A DNA stretch of 64,000 bases from Myxococcales bacterium (GCA_029863605.1 JAOTVB010000001.1:62001-126000), one strand, 5' to 3'. Positions 23,432 to 32,630 are shown, numbered from the stretch's first letter. Numbers and translations: made by a program. Notes: generated from the sequence alone by a model not told the origin.

Positions 23432-24484
23432 GTGGCTGCGCCCGAACTTCGCAAGCTTAGTGATTTCACGTTGGCGGACCTCGAGGGTATCCGCGTCCTC
23501 TTGCGGGGCGGGTCGGTGGTCGACTGGCATCGGCTCAATTTTGGCACCGACGCCGAGGCTCGAAAATTCATTGCCGTGCAAGAAATCGACCTCGATGACC
23601 CCCGGGACCGAGCTCGCGTCGACCAGATCAAAGAAGCGGCGATCGACTATCTTCGACGCCACTTCGACTTTCCCGTCCCCAAGCCCGTCGCCAGGAAGGA
23701 CTTGGTAGGGCTTTTGATGCTGGCCTCGTCGAAGGGACATCGGCAGATTTGTGCATGCGCGATTTTGAAGGTGATGCACATCATCCATCACCTCGAGGCG
23801 CGCGAGCTGTTGTTCTTGCTGCCGGTCGCCGACGAAGAGATCTTCCACCTCGTAGAGCGCAAGGTCTATCAAGTCATGGGGTCTGCGCTCGCAAACGACT
23901 TTCCAATCTTGGAGTTCATCGGAGGGCGAAAGAACAAGGACTCCCTCTACACCAAGCTTCTTTCGAAACCCGACGTGAGCGCCTCCCAGATCTACGACAA
24001 GGTTCGCTTTCGAATCGTCACGCGCTCCTCGGAAGACATTTTTCCGGTGCTCAACTTCATTCAGCGGAGCGTCGTGCCTTTCAACTTCGTCATCCCGGGG
24101 CAGTCGACGAACACTCTCCTGCGATTTCACGAGTACTGTCGATCCGAGCCCGCCCTCGACGAGTTGGCGGCGTCTTTGCAGCTACCGCTCGACGTCGAGG
24201 ACGGGCTGTCGCCCATCGACAACCGATTTACCGCACCCAGCTATCGCGTGGTGCACTTCGTCGCTGACGTTCCGGTTCGTGTACCGCAGCACGTGCTCGA
24301 TGCAGCGGCGTCGGCCACGGCAAATCTCGGACGGATCATCTTCGTCCAGGCCGAGTTCCAAGTGATCGACAGGGCAACCGATCAGACCAACGAATCGGGC
24401 GACGCCAGCCACGAGAACTACAAAGAGCGTCAAAAGCTCGCCGTCATGCACCGACTCAAGGTCGGCGGCCTGTCAAAGTCTTGA
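23432..24484 (+). CDS. TIGR04552-like family protein, possible RelA/SpoT-like nucleotidyltransferase fold
   Basis: This 350-residue cytosolic protein (GTG start, no signal peptide) resembles a family restricted mostly to myxobacteria and labelled TIGR04552 in my memory. The first half is helical. From about 190 a pattern recalls ppGpp synthetase domains: IYDKVRFRIVTRSSEDIFPVLNF (compare 'DxxGxRI'), YRVVHFVADV (compare 'YQSIHxxV') and FVQAEFQVIDRA...GDASHENYKERQ (compare 'EIQIRT...AEHxxYK'). The order matches the RelA/SpoT core, but the key Gly and Asp residues are not all evident, so catalytic ability is uncertain. It follows the small lipoprotein with 2 bases between, and its stop is embedded in a long palindrome. 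Confidence 0.6.
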   Translation: MAAPELRKLSDFTLADLEGIRVLLRGGSVVDWHRLNFGTDAEARKFIAVQEIDLDDPRDRARVDQIKEAAIDYLRRHFDFPVPKPVARKDLVGLLMLASSKGHRQICACAILKVMHIIHHLEARELLFLLPVADEEIFHLVERKVYQVMGSALANDFPILEFIGGRKNKDSLYTKLLSKPDVSASQIYDKVRFRIVTRSSEDIFPVLNFIQRSVVPFNFVIPGQSTNTLLRFHEYCRSEPALDELAASLQLPLDVEDGLSPIDNRFTAPSYRVVHFVADVPVRVPQHVLDAAASATANLGRIIFVQAEFQVIDRATDQTNESGDASHENYKERQKLAVMHRLKVGGLSKS

Positions 24485-24507
24485 GAAAGGGGACCGTCCC
24501 CTTTCTC
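24483..24507. terminator. Perfect 12-bp inverted repeat between convergent genes
   Basis: GAGAAAGGGGAC and its complement GTCCCCTTTCTC flank one central C. The arms include the TGA of the TIGR04552-like gene (24482-24484) and touch the stop of the opposite propeller gene (24506-24508). In RNA it gives a ten-pair stem with an ACCGU loop in either direction, well suited as a bidirectional terminator, though without a long U-run. It shares its core with the element at 13731. Confidence 0.6.
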
Positions 24508-26551
24508 ATTTGCCGGTCTTGACCGTAATCTCTCGATTGGCTTGGTTGCCCGCCGCGTCGAACGCGCGGATCGCTACGATGTGACTCTTGCCGGGTAGAT
24601 CGCCCAGGTCGAGCTCGAACGCTTTGCTCCGGCTATCGAGCAGCAAGTCCTTGGGGAAGATGTCACGCCACACACCTGCATCGATCGAGGCTTGAATACG
24701 CGCGATCGGTCCAAGCGAATCGACGACTCGACCTTCGACCCGCCGGTTGCGAAACCCAAGCTTCTCGATCTGGGGCGGATGGTTGTCGATGAGAATCGGC
24801 TCCGACACCGCTTCCGAGTGAAGCATGAGGTTGGCCGGGTTGGCCTCCTCGTCGGACGCCTCCACCTTCACGACGTAGTACCCGTCGGGAATGCTCCCCG
24901 TGTCCCAAGTGTACTTTGGTTCGTTCACCACCCGATCTTCGAGGAACATCGGTCGCCACACCGGCTGCCCCTCCTGCTGATACGAAAGCCGATAGCGCAA
25001 GATGTCGCCGTCCGGGTTGTCGACGACCCAGCTGAGGTTCAACAACGTGGTTGGTGCTGGCGGCCCTTGGGCTGGCTGGCCAGGTTTGGGTGGGGGTGGG
25101 GGTGGTCCGCCTGTGATCGACGAAACCCGCGCCCTCTGGTTTTGGGGCAGGTAGTAGAGCTCGACAGCACGAAGCTCTGCAGATGCGTCGGTTGGAAACA
25201 GGGCGCGCACCTGCGCAAAGCGTCCAGGGGGGCTCGCGACCCGACCCGGCTCCCTGAGCTTTTTCGACCATGAGCTCCAGGTATCGTCTGGTTCCTTCGT
25301 GTTGCCGGAGCGGGTTTGAAAGGTGAGCTTGCCACGGCCCCGCCAAGTCAGCCGCCCCCACTGCGATCCGAAACCGGTGTCGAGAGAATCGCTGGTCCAC
25401 ACCGGTTTACGGGGTGTGCCTCGCTCGACCCAATAGATCGCCGCCCCGTCGCCCGTGACGAAGACCGGCGTCTTCGCGCGTAGCGAGAGGCCGAGCACTT
25501 GTCGCTCTTCGACGTCTGCCCAAATGGCGTACTTCGCATCGGGCTCGACTCGAAAGACCTGACCTTCGGTCCCACCGCCTGCGAAAATCGCTCCGTCGGT
25601 GCCCCACTCGATGGAAGAGAAGTGCGTATCTTGGCGATCGAGCAAGCGCTCCACCCGACCGTCGTTGGAGACACGCCAGAGCTGGCCTTTGCCTGGGCTG
25701 GGGCGGCCCACGTGGCTCGCGGCGGCCGCTGGAGGGGGGGGTACTGGCACCGGAGCGCCAGCCCTGAACCGAGCGCCGGGCTGGACTTTGAACTCGTTTG
25801 CGGCGACTGCGAGCTGGCCATTGTAGTAGTCGATCGCGGTCACTTCATTGCCCGGGAAGTCGTGGACGACCGTCACCTTGTCGTCCAACGCGACCTTCAT
25901 CACCAGGGCGCTGTCACTCGTGCCGGCATAAATCGTGCCCTTACCGTCCCCCGCGAGCGACATGACGTGGGAGGCGTCGCCCTTGTGCAGGAGCTTGGCC
26001 GCGCCAATCGGATTGATAGCGAAGATCGCTCCCTCCGGCCCCGTGCCGGCGATCAGCCGCCCGCGCTTCGAGTCGTAGTGCAGCGCCCAGATATGCTTTG
26101 CACCTTCGGGCTTCGAAAAGCGTTCGATCTTGCCTGTCTTGGGGTTGATCTTGAAGATCCGCCCGTTGGGCAGCGTGCCCGCATAGAGCGTTCCGTCAGT
26201 GGCAAACGCCAACGAAGATACCAACAGCTCACCGGTCGCGTACTTCTTGGTCGGCTTCTTTCCGTCAAAACGGAAGATCATCCCGCCCGTCCCCGTGCCG
26301 ATGTATACGACGTTGCCACGCTGTGCGACGCTGTACGCGATCGGTACGTTCTCGAGCTCCGTACGCCTTTTCGAAGCCCCCAGCCGCACGGAGCCATCGG
26401 AGTGCACCGCCGTCCCTTCGAGCTCACCGGTCGAGAAGCTCTCGGCGCTGTCGATCGTGAAGTGTTGGGTAGTGACCGCGGCCACGGTGACACTCGAAGC
26501 GATCACGAGACCCGCGAGCGCGATTAGGATGGTCGTTCTTGAGGTTTTCAT
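24506..26551 (-). CDS. Secreted beta-propeller protein with C-terminal Fn3-like region
   Basis: This 681-residue protein has an N-terminal signal or anchor helix (about 8-26) and a long repeat region of beta-propeller type. Repeats include GNVVYIGTGTGGMIFRFDGK, TDGTLYAGTLPNGRIFKINP, KGTIYAGTSDSALVMKV and TDGAIFAGGGTEGQVFRV. A Pro-rich linker (TGGPPPPPPKPGQP) precedes a region with fibronectin-like features (RYRLSYQQEG, YYVVKVEASDEEANP, IRAFDAAGNQANREI). It starts 5 bases after the SpoIVB-like protease, so the two should be co-expressed and exported. Such propellers commonly bind proteins or sugars; no catalytic motif was seen. Confidence 0.7.
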   Translation of the reverse strand: MKTSRTTILIALAGLVIASSVTVAAVTTQHFTIDSAESFSTGELEGTAVHSDGSVRLGASKRRTELENVPIAYSVAQRGNVVYIGTGTGGMIFRFDGKKPTKKYATGELLVSSLAFATDGTLYAGTLPNGRIFKINPKTGKIERFSKPEGAKHIWALHYDSKRGRLIAGTGPEGAIFAINPIGAAKLLHKGDASHVMSLAGDGKGTIYAGTSDSALVMKVALDDKVTVVHDFPGNEVTAIDYYNGQLAVAANEFKVQPGARFRAGAPVPVPPPPAAAASHVGRPSPGKGQLWRVSNDGRVERLLDRQDTHFSSIEWGTDGAIFAGGGTEGQVFRVEPDAKYAIWADVEERQVLGLSLRAKTPVFVTGDGAAIYWVERGTPRKPVWTSDSLDTGFGSQWGRLTWRGRGKLTFQTRSGNTKEPDDTWSSWSKKLREPGRVASPPGRFAQVRALFPTDASAELRAVELYYLPQNQRARVSSITGGPPPPPPKPGQPAQGPPAPTTLLNLSWVVDNPDGDILRYRLSYQQEGQPVWRPMFLEDRVVNEPKYTWDTGSIPDGYYVVKVEASDEEANPANLMLHSEAVSEPILIDNHPPQIEKLGFRNRRVEGRVVDSLGPIARIQASIDAGVWRDIFPKDLLLDSRSKAFELDLGDLPGKSHIVAIRAFDAAGNQANREITVKTGK

Positions 26552-26556
26552 ATGTG

Positions 26557-28428
26557 CTATTTGCCCAGAAACTGGTCTCGCGCGGTCTTGCGCACCCGTA
26601 GACGAAGGTTAGCTCCGCCAGTCACGACTTGGGGCATCTTCACTTCGGTATGCGACCTCGTGACGAACGGTCGGCTGTTCTCGGTGGTGCTCACGAGCTG
26701 AAGCGCGTTCAGGGCCGAGGCGGGGAGCGAGTCGACCACGTGGCCCTCGAACCGGAGCCCTCGGCTGGGCATGCGCAAAGAGACGACCATCGACGTCGCA
26801 GGAAATCGCTCGATGGCCTGCTCGATCAGGTCGTCGAGTGAGGCCGGACGAGGGCGTTCGATCTGAACCCTGTTCCCGGCGGAGATCGAGACGTTGAGCG
26901 TCTGGCCGGCGGCTGCCTCGGGGATTCGGATTTTGACGGCGCGAGTCGTCTCGCCGGTTCCTACCTGTCGAAAGCGAACGTAGATGGTGACCTCCTGGCC
27001 CGGGTCGACTTCGTCGAACGCGATCGAGGCGTCTGAGATTTGGAACACCTCTCGGCTGAACTCGAGGTCGAAATCGAGCTCGACCGAGGTGATGCGAGAG
27101 ACTTCGAACGGATTGGCGAACGCCGCCTCCATCAACCCGAACATCCGAAGTTGTGACAACGCGAGCGGGCTCGCGGCACCCATCGGGGAAAACCCTTGCT
27201 CATCGAGCTCAACCACCCCGTGGCCGTCGATCCCGACCTTGCTGCGAGCGCGAAAAATCACGTCGTCGACGTCCCCTGCCGTCGATTTGAGGGCGTTGGC
27301 AATCACCGCGAATGCGATCGCGGGGGTGAGCGCCCGATGGCTCGCGATCCTGACGTTCCACTCGGTTTTCTGCGCGCCCTCTGCCCCTCGTACCCGAATG
27401 CGTACCGGAATGCGGGCGGCCTGGATCTCGGGGTCCACAACGATCGCGGCCTGCCGGTCTTGGACGAGGGTGCCCAAGGGTCGCGCCGCCTCGGCGATCT
27501 TGAAGGAGCGAAACTCGCTCACCAGCACGTGAAGGACACGCGCCGTAGCGGTCGGAAGGCCAATCGCCCCAGCGTCCATCATGGGGTGCCCAAACGCCAG
27601 CGCTCGATCTCCTCGTGCAACGTAGGTGACTGTGCCGACACCTACCATCGAGACATCTCCCTGAGCCAGCTCGACTGCGATGGCTCCGCCATTTTCGAAG
27701 TCAGCTGGCCCACCCCTGCCAGAGCCGCTCGAGCCGGCCTGGGCCGCTTCGAAACCGAGAGGCCGGAGCTCGTCGGCTACCATCTTCGCGACCGAGTCGG
27801 TGAGGCCGCCAAGCATCACGGGGGTGGTCGCGGCTTTCATGCCTACCGGACCGTGAGAGCTATCCCGCCTCTTGGCTACCGCGCGAACCATGGAGAACGC
27901 GTCGACCTCGTGGCGACCGGTGAATGGGGGGAGTCCCGCGAATCGGTGGTTCGTGGGTCGCGTTCGTGTCCGGCTTGCCCGTGGGCTCTTCCCCGGCAGA
28001 GGTTTGGCGCCCGGGAACATCTCGAGCCGCACCGGCCGCTTGAGCTCGGCGAGCATGTTGGCGATCGGTGTAACCCCGACGACAGGCTCGGTCCCGTAGG
28101 GCCAGCCGTACGCATACGCGCCCGCGAGCCGACCATCGAAATAAATCGGGCTCCCGCTCATGCCGGCCACCCCGCGTGCCCGATCGAGCAGCGGATGTGG
28201 GGTACGCACCAAGATCAGGTCCTGAGACGGGCGAAAATTCCTAAGGACATCGATGACTTCGACGTCGAAGCGCTCGGGTTCGGTGCCCTTCAAGACGGTG
28301 AGACCATACCCCTTCATCCCAGGTCGAATCTCGTCGACCCCGATGAAGCCCGGTGACGACTGCGCGATGGCGGCCCCCACTAGGGACGCGCTCAGCACGA
28401 AACACAAGCCAGACAGCAGCCGTTTCAC
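26557..28428 (-). CDS. Secreted SpoIVB-like (S55) serine protease-type protein
   Basis: A signal peptide (1-22, cleavage AIA-QS) is followed by the S55 (SpoIVB peptidase) domain: GVDEIRPGMKGYGLTVLKG near the start, GVAGMSGSPIYFDGRLAGAY at 86-104 with the nucleophile Ser in the GMSGSP block, and GDRALAFGHPMMDAG further on. The remaining half (about 400-623) forms beta-sandwich domains. SpoIVB in Bacillus is a PDZ-containing protease of sporulation signalling, but related proteins with this Ser region also occur in deltaproteobacteria without a known role. It is the middle gene of receiver - S55 - propeller (gaps 19 and 5 bases). Activity on a periplasmic partner, perhaps the propeller, is a guess. 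Confidence 0.75.
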   Translation of the reverse strand: MKRLLSGLCFVLSASLVGAAIAQSSPGFIGVDEIRPGMKGYGLTVLKGTEPERFDVEVIDVLRNFRPSQDLILVRTPHPLLDRARGVAGMSGSPIYFDGRLAGAYAYGWPYGTEPVVGVTPIANMLAELKRPVRLEMFPGAKPLPGKSPRASRTRTRPTNHRFAGLPPFTGRHEVDAFSMVRAVAKRRDSSHGPVGMKAATTPVMLGGLTDSVAKMVADELRPLGFEAAQAGSSGSGRGGPADFENGGAIAVELAQGDVSMVGVGTVTYVARGDRALAFGHPMMDAGAIGLPTATARVLHVLVSEFRSFKIAEAARPLGTLVQDRQAAIVVDPEIQAARIPVRIRVRGAEGAQKTEWNVRIASHRALTPAIAFAVIANALKSTAGDVDDVIFRARSKVGIDGHGVVELDEQGFSPMGAASPLALSQLRMFGLMEAAFANPFEVSRITSVELDFDLEFSREVFQISDASIAFDEVDPGQEVTIYVRFRQVGTGETTRAVKIRIPEAAAGQTLNVSISAGNRVQIERPRPASLDDLIEQAIERFPATSMVVSLRMPSRGLRFEGHVVDSLPASALNALQLVSTTENSRPFVTRSHTEVKMPQVVTGGANLRLRVRKTARDQFLGK

Positions 28429-28447
28429 CGCCGATCAGCCTAGCAGG

Positions 28448-28888
28448 TTACTCCGCGGGAGCCGGGGTAAGTTGGAGTGATTCGATCAGCGCTCGAAGCG
28501 CATCGAATCGGAATGGCTTCGGAAGATACGCGGTGATGTGGGGCGACTGAGGTTTTCGGACAGGCGCAACGACTTCTTCCCCCATCAGGATGACGACGAG
28601 GTTCGGGTGGTGGGCGCGAAGCCTCTTCGCCACCTCGAGGCCGTTCATGCCAGGCAGCTTTGCCGCGACGAGAGCAAGGTCTGCAGGCCACTCCGAGATG
28701 ACGGTAAGCGCCCCATCCCCCGAGCTCGTCCCCACGACTCGGTTGCCGTCTACCGTCAGCACGCGAGCGAGGTGCCACTGAAGATCCGGGTCGCTCTCGA
28801 CGATGAGCACGCTCCGGTGTCGCGGGCGGTTCTCCGCGATCGATTTCGCAGCACTTTCCAGAATATCTGGGCTTGGTTCGATCCCCAT
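28448..28888 (-). CDS. Receiver-domain protein lacking the phosphoacceptor Asp
   Basis: This 146-residue protein is a stand-alone CheY-like receiver with no output domain. It keeps the first acidic position (VLIVESDPDLQW, Glu31/Asp33), the LPGMNGLEVAKRL loop and the conserved Lys124 (YLPKPF). The residue that should be the phospho-Asp is Ala75 (DLALVAAKLPGM, compare DLVLLDxRMPGM). It therefore cannot be phosphorylated in the normal way and is better viewed as a pseudo-receiver acting by protein contact. It leads the operon with the S55 protease and the propeller, which is odd because the other two are exported. A promoter lies at 28974-29002. Confidence 0.8.
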   Translation of the reverse strand: MGIEPSPDILESAAKSIAENRPRHRSVLIVESDPDLQWHLARVLTVDGNRVVGTSSGDGALTVISEWPADLALVAAKLPGMNGLEVAKRLRAHHPNLVVILMGEEVVAPVRKPQSPHITAYLPKPFRFDALRALIESLQLTPAPAE

Positions 28889-28973
28889 CAGTCGATGCCA
28901 ATCACTCGCAACCGGCGGCTCACATCTAAACAGGGGCCCCCCACAATTGTTCCAGGCTCCCGGTCAGGGACTC

Positions 28974-29002
28974 AGTTTAGAGATCTCGAGAGGTCGATGC
29001 AA
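28974..29002 (-). promoter_or_regulatory. Putative promoter of the receiver-S55-propeller operon
   Basis: On the minus strand TTGCAT (28997-29002) and TAAACT (28974-28979) are 17 bases apart. The leader to the ATG at 28888 would be about 80 bases. The downstream half contains GTTTAG/CTAAAC in inverted orientation (28975-28980 with 28926-28931) and the palindromes GGGGCCCC and ACAATTGT, possible operator sites. The 12-base word spanning this -10 also occurs at the moaA promoter. Confidence 0.5.
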
Positions 29003-29034
29003 TCGATCCAGACGGAACCCTGTGATTTCAGCAG

Positions 29035-31254
29035 TTAAGCCGTCGCGCGCGCCGCAGGCCCCCCTGGGCGGGCAGCGGCGCCGCCGGGCTCGACGGCATC
29101 GGGGCCATGGAAAGTCTGGCCCGTCCGCGCGATCTGTTCGAGAATCGGCGCTGGTGAGAATCGAGGCCCGAGCTTCTTTTCGAGCTCTCTCAGTCGGCCG
29201 AGGATCTCCTTCGCACCTACCTGGTCGACGAATCGGAACGGCCCGCCTCGGAACGGTGGGAAGCCGAGGCCGAATACCGCTCCCACGTCGCCGTCACGCG
29301 CACTCCGAAGAATCCCCTCGCCGAAGCAACGGCAGGCCTCGTCGACGAACCGAAGGGCGCAACGCCAGGCGATATCCTCTGCCGAGATGCTCTTGTTGTC
29401 GGGCTTGACGCCGAGGACGTCGTAGATGCTCTCATCGACCCCTTTCTTTTTTCCACCGTAGAGGTAGAACCCGCGGCCGTTCTTGCGCCCCAAGCGATTG
29501 TCTTTGAGCAAGTTCTCCAAGCCCTCGGGCCCGCTCATGCGCTCGCCGAAAGCTTCGAGCATGATCTTGCCAACCTTGGCGCCGACATCGATGCCGACTT
29601 CATCGGTGAGCTTGATCGGGCCGACCGGGAATCCCCAATTGAGCATTGCCGTGTCGATCTTCTCGACCGGCACGCCTTCGGCAACCAAATGAGCTGCCTC
29701 GTTCATCAGCGGCGAGAGAATGCGGCTGGTGTAGAACCCAACCCCATCGTGGACGACGATCACGTGCTTACCTTGGCGTTTACCGAGGTCGACGCAGGTG
29801 GCAGTCACCCAATCGGCGGTTTTGTCGGTCACGACGATCTCGAGGAGGGGCATTTTGTGGACTGGCGAGAAGTAGTGCATGCCGATCACGGTTTCTGGAT
29901 GCTTGCTGGCCTCGGCGATCTTCGTAATCGGCAGCGACGATGTGTTGGACGCGAAAATTACATCGTCTTTGCCGGTCTCTTCGATGTCTCGAACCATGGT
30001 CTGCTTGAGCGAGAGATCTTCGAACACGGCCTCGATGACTACGTCGGCGTCTTGGAAGCCCTCGTACCCGGTCGTGGCCGTGGTTTGCAGCATCAAGTGG
30101 TCGGCTTCTCGCGCGGTGAGCCTCTTTCGCTTCACCCGGCCGTCGATGATCTTACGAATGTACCGAAGTCCTGAGAGCACGCCATCACGGTCACGGTCTT
30201 TGAGCCGCACCGGGATCTTGGCCGACGCGGTGGTTACGTACGCGATGCCTGCCCCCATCAATCCGGCGCCGAGCATGCCGACCTTTTTGATCGGACGTGG
30301 CTTTACGCTCGGGTCGTCTACGCCGGAATCCTTCTTGAGCGCCGTCGTGGCGAAGAAGACGCTCATCAGGTTTGCGGCTTCGGGTGTCGTGAGTAGCTTC
30401 CCGAACCCGCGCGCTTCCGCGTCGAGCCCGGCCTCGAATCCACGTTCGAGGCCCGTTTTCACGATGTCGATGATGAGATCTTGCGCCGGGTAGTTTCCGC
30501 GCGTTTGTTTGTGGAGCTGCTTGCGCGCCTGGTCGAAAAGGAATTTGCGCCCGACCGGGTTCTTTGCGAGGGCGAACTCGGTGATGGCGTCCTTGTCCTT
30601 GAGCTGGTCGATGAAACTGTCGCGCTTGGGCTTCTTACCGACGCGAGCGAGGGCGAGCTCGGCCGCCGTCTCGATAAGGATCGACGGAGGCACGACGTCG
30701 TCCACCAAGCCGAGCTTGAGGGCTTTCTTCGCTGGGACCTGCTTGCCGGTCAGCATCATGTCGAGCGCGGGCTGGACGCCGATCAGCCGCGGCAGTCGCT
30801 GAGTGCCACCCCCGCCTGGCAGCAGGCCGAGCTGCGACTCGGGTAGCCCGAGCTTCGTCTTCGAGCTGTCGGTCGCGACTCGCGCATGACACGCCAACGC
30901 CACCTCGAGGCCGCCGCCGAGAGCGACGCCGTGAATCGCTGCGACGACCGGTTTCGAAAACTTCTCGATCCGGTTCATCGCACCATGGCCGGCCTTCGAG
31001 ACGCGTTCTCCGTCCTCGGCGGTCTTCACCTGTTGCAGCATCGTGATGTCCGCGCCGGCGATAAAGCTGTCCTTCTTGCCGGACATGAAAACGATCGCCT
31101 TCACGTCGGCGTCGTTCTCGAGGGTGCTAAAGACCTCGTCGAAGGTGTCTACGAAATCGCGCTTCAGTGTGTTCATCGGCTCGCCGGGGATGTCCATGCG
31201 AACGACGGCGACACCATCGCTCCGTTTGTCGATCGTCAATCCTTCGTGCGCCAT
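29035..31254 (-). CDS. fadJ: Fatty acid oxidation complex subunit: enoyl-CoA hydratase / 3-hydroxyacyl-CoA dehydrogenase
   Basis: This 739-residue bifunctional protein hydrates enoyl-CoA and oxidises 3-hydroxyacyl-CoA with NAD. The N-terminal crotonase domain has AAIHGVALGGGLEVALACH (oxyanion-hole region) and the LGLPESQLGLLPGGGGTQRLPR catalytic segment. The dehydrogenase domain starts around 320 with GAGLMGAGIAY and has HYFSPVHKMPL, with the catalytic His. The start at 31254 overlaps the fadI stop (TAATG), so it is coupled to the thiolase. A longer in-frame start would run into fadI. The gene order fadI-fadJ matches the FadJI type used in anaerobic or long-chain beta-oxidation. The C-terminus ends in an Ala/Gly/Pro-rich tail. 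Confidence 0.95.
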   Translation of the reverse strand: MAHEGLTIDKRSDGVAVVRMDIPGEPMNTLKRDFVDTFDEVFSTLENDADVKAIVFMSGKKDSFIAGADITMLQQVKTAEDGERVSKAGHGAMNRIEKFSKPVVAAIHGVALGGGLEVALACHARVATDSSKTKLGLPESQLGLLPGGGGTQRLPRLIGVQPALDMMLTGKQVPAKKALKLGLVDDVVPPSILIETAAELALARVGKKPKRDSFIDQLKDKDAITEFALAKNPVGRKFLFDQARKQLHKQTRGNYPAQDLIIDIVKTGLERGFEAGLDAEARGFGKLLTTPEAANLMSVFFATTALKKDSGVDDPSVKPRPIKKVGMLGAGLMGAGIAYVTTASAKIPVRLKDRDRDGVLSGLRYIRKIIDGRVKRKRLTAREADHLMLQTTATTGYEGFQDADVVIEAVFEDLSLKQTMVRDIEETGKDDVIFASNTSSLPITKIAEASKHPETVIGMHYFSPVHKMPLLEIVVTDKTADWVTATCVDLGKRQGKHVIVVHDGVGFYTSRILSPLMNEAAHLVAEGVPVEKIDTAMLNWGFPVGPIKLTDEVGIDVGAKVGKIMLEAFGERMSGPEGLENLLKDNRLGRKNGRGFYLYGGKKKGVDESIYDVLGVKPDNKSISAEDIAWRCALRFVDEACRCFGEGILRSARDGDVGAVFGLGFPPFRGGPFRFVDQVGAKEILGRLRELEKKLGPRFSPAPILEQIARTGQTFHGPDAVEPGGAAARPGGPAARATA

Positions 31255-32546
31255 TACTCTGCCTCCAAGACCATGGCTGCGCCCAAGCCACCCGCCGCAC
31301 ATGCGGTGCAAAGGGCCAGGTTTCCACCGCGTCGCTTCAGCTCACGAAGTGTCTGCGTGATCTGACGGGCGCCCGTCGCCGCAAAGGGGTGGCCGATCGA
31401 GATCGAGCCGCCCGTGACATTGAACTTGTCCCAGTCGATGTCGCCGATCTTTTCGGAACGCCCGAGGTGTCTCTCTGCCCATTCTTTGGATTCGAAGGCC
31501 TGGGTGTTCGAGAGGATCTGCGCCGCGAAAGCTTCGTGCATGTCGATCAGGTCGAGGTCGGATGTCTTGACCCCGGCGCGGTCGAGGGCGATCGGGGTCG
31601 CATAGGATGGCCCCATCAAGAGCTGGCCTGCCGGGTCGAGCGCCGCGAAGGCGTAACTCCGAATGAAGCCGAGCACGTCGAAGCCGTGCGCCCTCGCCTT
31701 GTCCTCGCGCATCAGCACCAGCGCGCTCGCGCCATCGGTGAGCGGCGAGCTGTTGCCCGCCGTCACGGTGCCGTGCTTTCGGTCGAACGCGGGCTTGAGC
31801 TTGGCGTATTTGTCGATTGCCGTATCCGTCCGGACGAGGTTGTCCTGTCGGATCTCCTCTTTGAAGCGGTTTGGGACGAACACTTCCATCACCTCGTCAT
31901 CGAACTTGCCTTCGGCCCAGGCCTTGGCGGCTAGGGAGTGGCTCCGATGCGCGAACTCGTCTTGGGCCTGCCGCGTGATGTGGTTCTCCTTCGCCATCTT
32001 CTCGGCGCTCTCGCCCATGGTGAGCCCCGTCGAGTACTCCTTGATGGCGGGCGGTACCGGTGCGAGGTCTCGCGGACGAAGCCCGGCAAAGGCCTGCAGC
32101 CGCTCGCCTATGCTCCGGGCTTTCGTGGCCTCGACTAGGGCGTCAGCCAAACGCTTGGAGACCGTGATAGGAACATTGCTCGCGCTGTCGGCGCCGCCCG
32201 CAACCCCGGTATCGATGGTACCCGCCATGATCGCCTCGGCGACATTGACGGTCGACTGGTAGCTAGTCGCACATGCACGCGAGACGCTGTACGCCTCGAT
32301 CTCTTTGGGCATTCCGGTCGCGAGGACGACCTCTCTTGCAATATTCGGCGCTTCGACCGAAGGGACGACCTGACCGTAGACGACCTGTTGGATTTCGTGC
32401 GGGTCGAGCTCGATCCGTTGCAGCATTTCGGCGACGACGATGTTGGCGAGGTCGAGGGCGCTGACCTCCCGGTAGGCGGTCCATTGCTTTGCGAACGGCG
32501 TTCGCAAGCCTGCGACGATCGCTACGCGCTTTCCATTTGATTGCAT
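31254..32546 (-). CDS. fadI: Acetyl-CoA C-acyltransferase (3-ketoacyl-CoA thiolase)
   Basis: FadI cleaves 3-ketoacyl-CoA to acetyl-CoA and a shorter acyl-CoA, and is the partner of FadJ. The 430-residue protein starts at ATG 32546, preceded by AGGAG at 8 bases. The nucleophile is Cys92 ([10 protein letters not shown]). The other thiolase residues are in [25 protein letters not shown] (His) and [13 protein letters not shown] (second Cys). Size and motif spacing are full length. Transcription probably initiates in the 119 bases shared with the divergent moaA. It ends with TAA overlapping the fadJ ATG. Confidence 0.95.
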   Translation of the reverse strand: MQSNGKRVAIVAGLRTPFAKQWTAYREVSALDLANIVVAEMLQRIELDPHEIQQVVYGQVVPSVEAPNIAREVVLATGMPKEIEAYSVSRACATSYQSTVNVAEAIMAGTIDTGVAGGADSASNVPITVSKRLADALVEATKARSIGERLQAFAGLRPRDLAPVPPAIKEYSTGLTMGESAEKMAKENHITRQAQDEFAHRSHSLAAKAWAEGKFDDEVMEVFVPNRFKEEIRQDNLVRTDTAIDKYAKLKPAFDRKHGTVTAGNSSPLTDGASALVLMREDKARAHGFDVLGFIRSYAFAALDPAGQLLMGPSYATPIALDRAGVKTSDLDLIDMHEAFAAQILSNTQAFESKEWAERHLGRSEKIGDIDWDKFNVTGGSISIGHPFAATGARQITQTLRELKRRGGNLALCTACAAGGLGAAMVLEAE

Positions 32547-32630
32547 GCGCTGAGCTCCTGAAATGAATGGGGATTCAGTCGAGGCGTGAGCGTGGATCGA
32601 CACCCGACGATGTCAAGGCGCACGGCCCCG

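Noticed and set aside
27196-28356. Plus-strand frame opposite the S55 protease
   Set aside because: Shadow of a gene with clear signal peptide and GMSGSP motif.
31255-31311. Extended N-terminus of fadJ
   Set aside because: It would lie within fadI; the TAATG overlap gives a natural coupled start at 31254.
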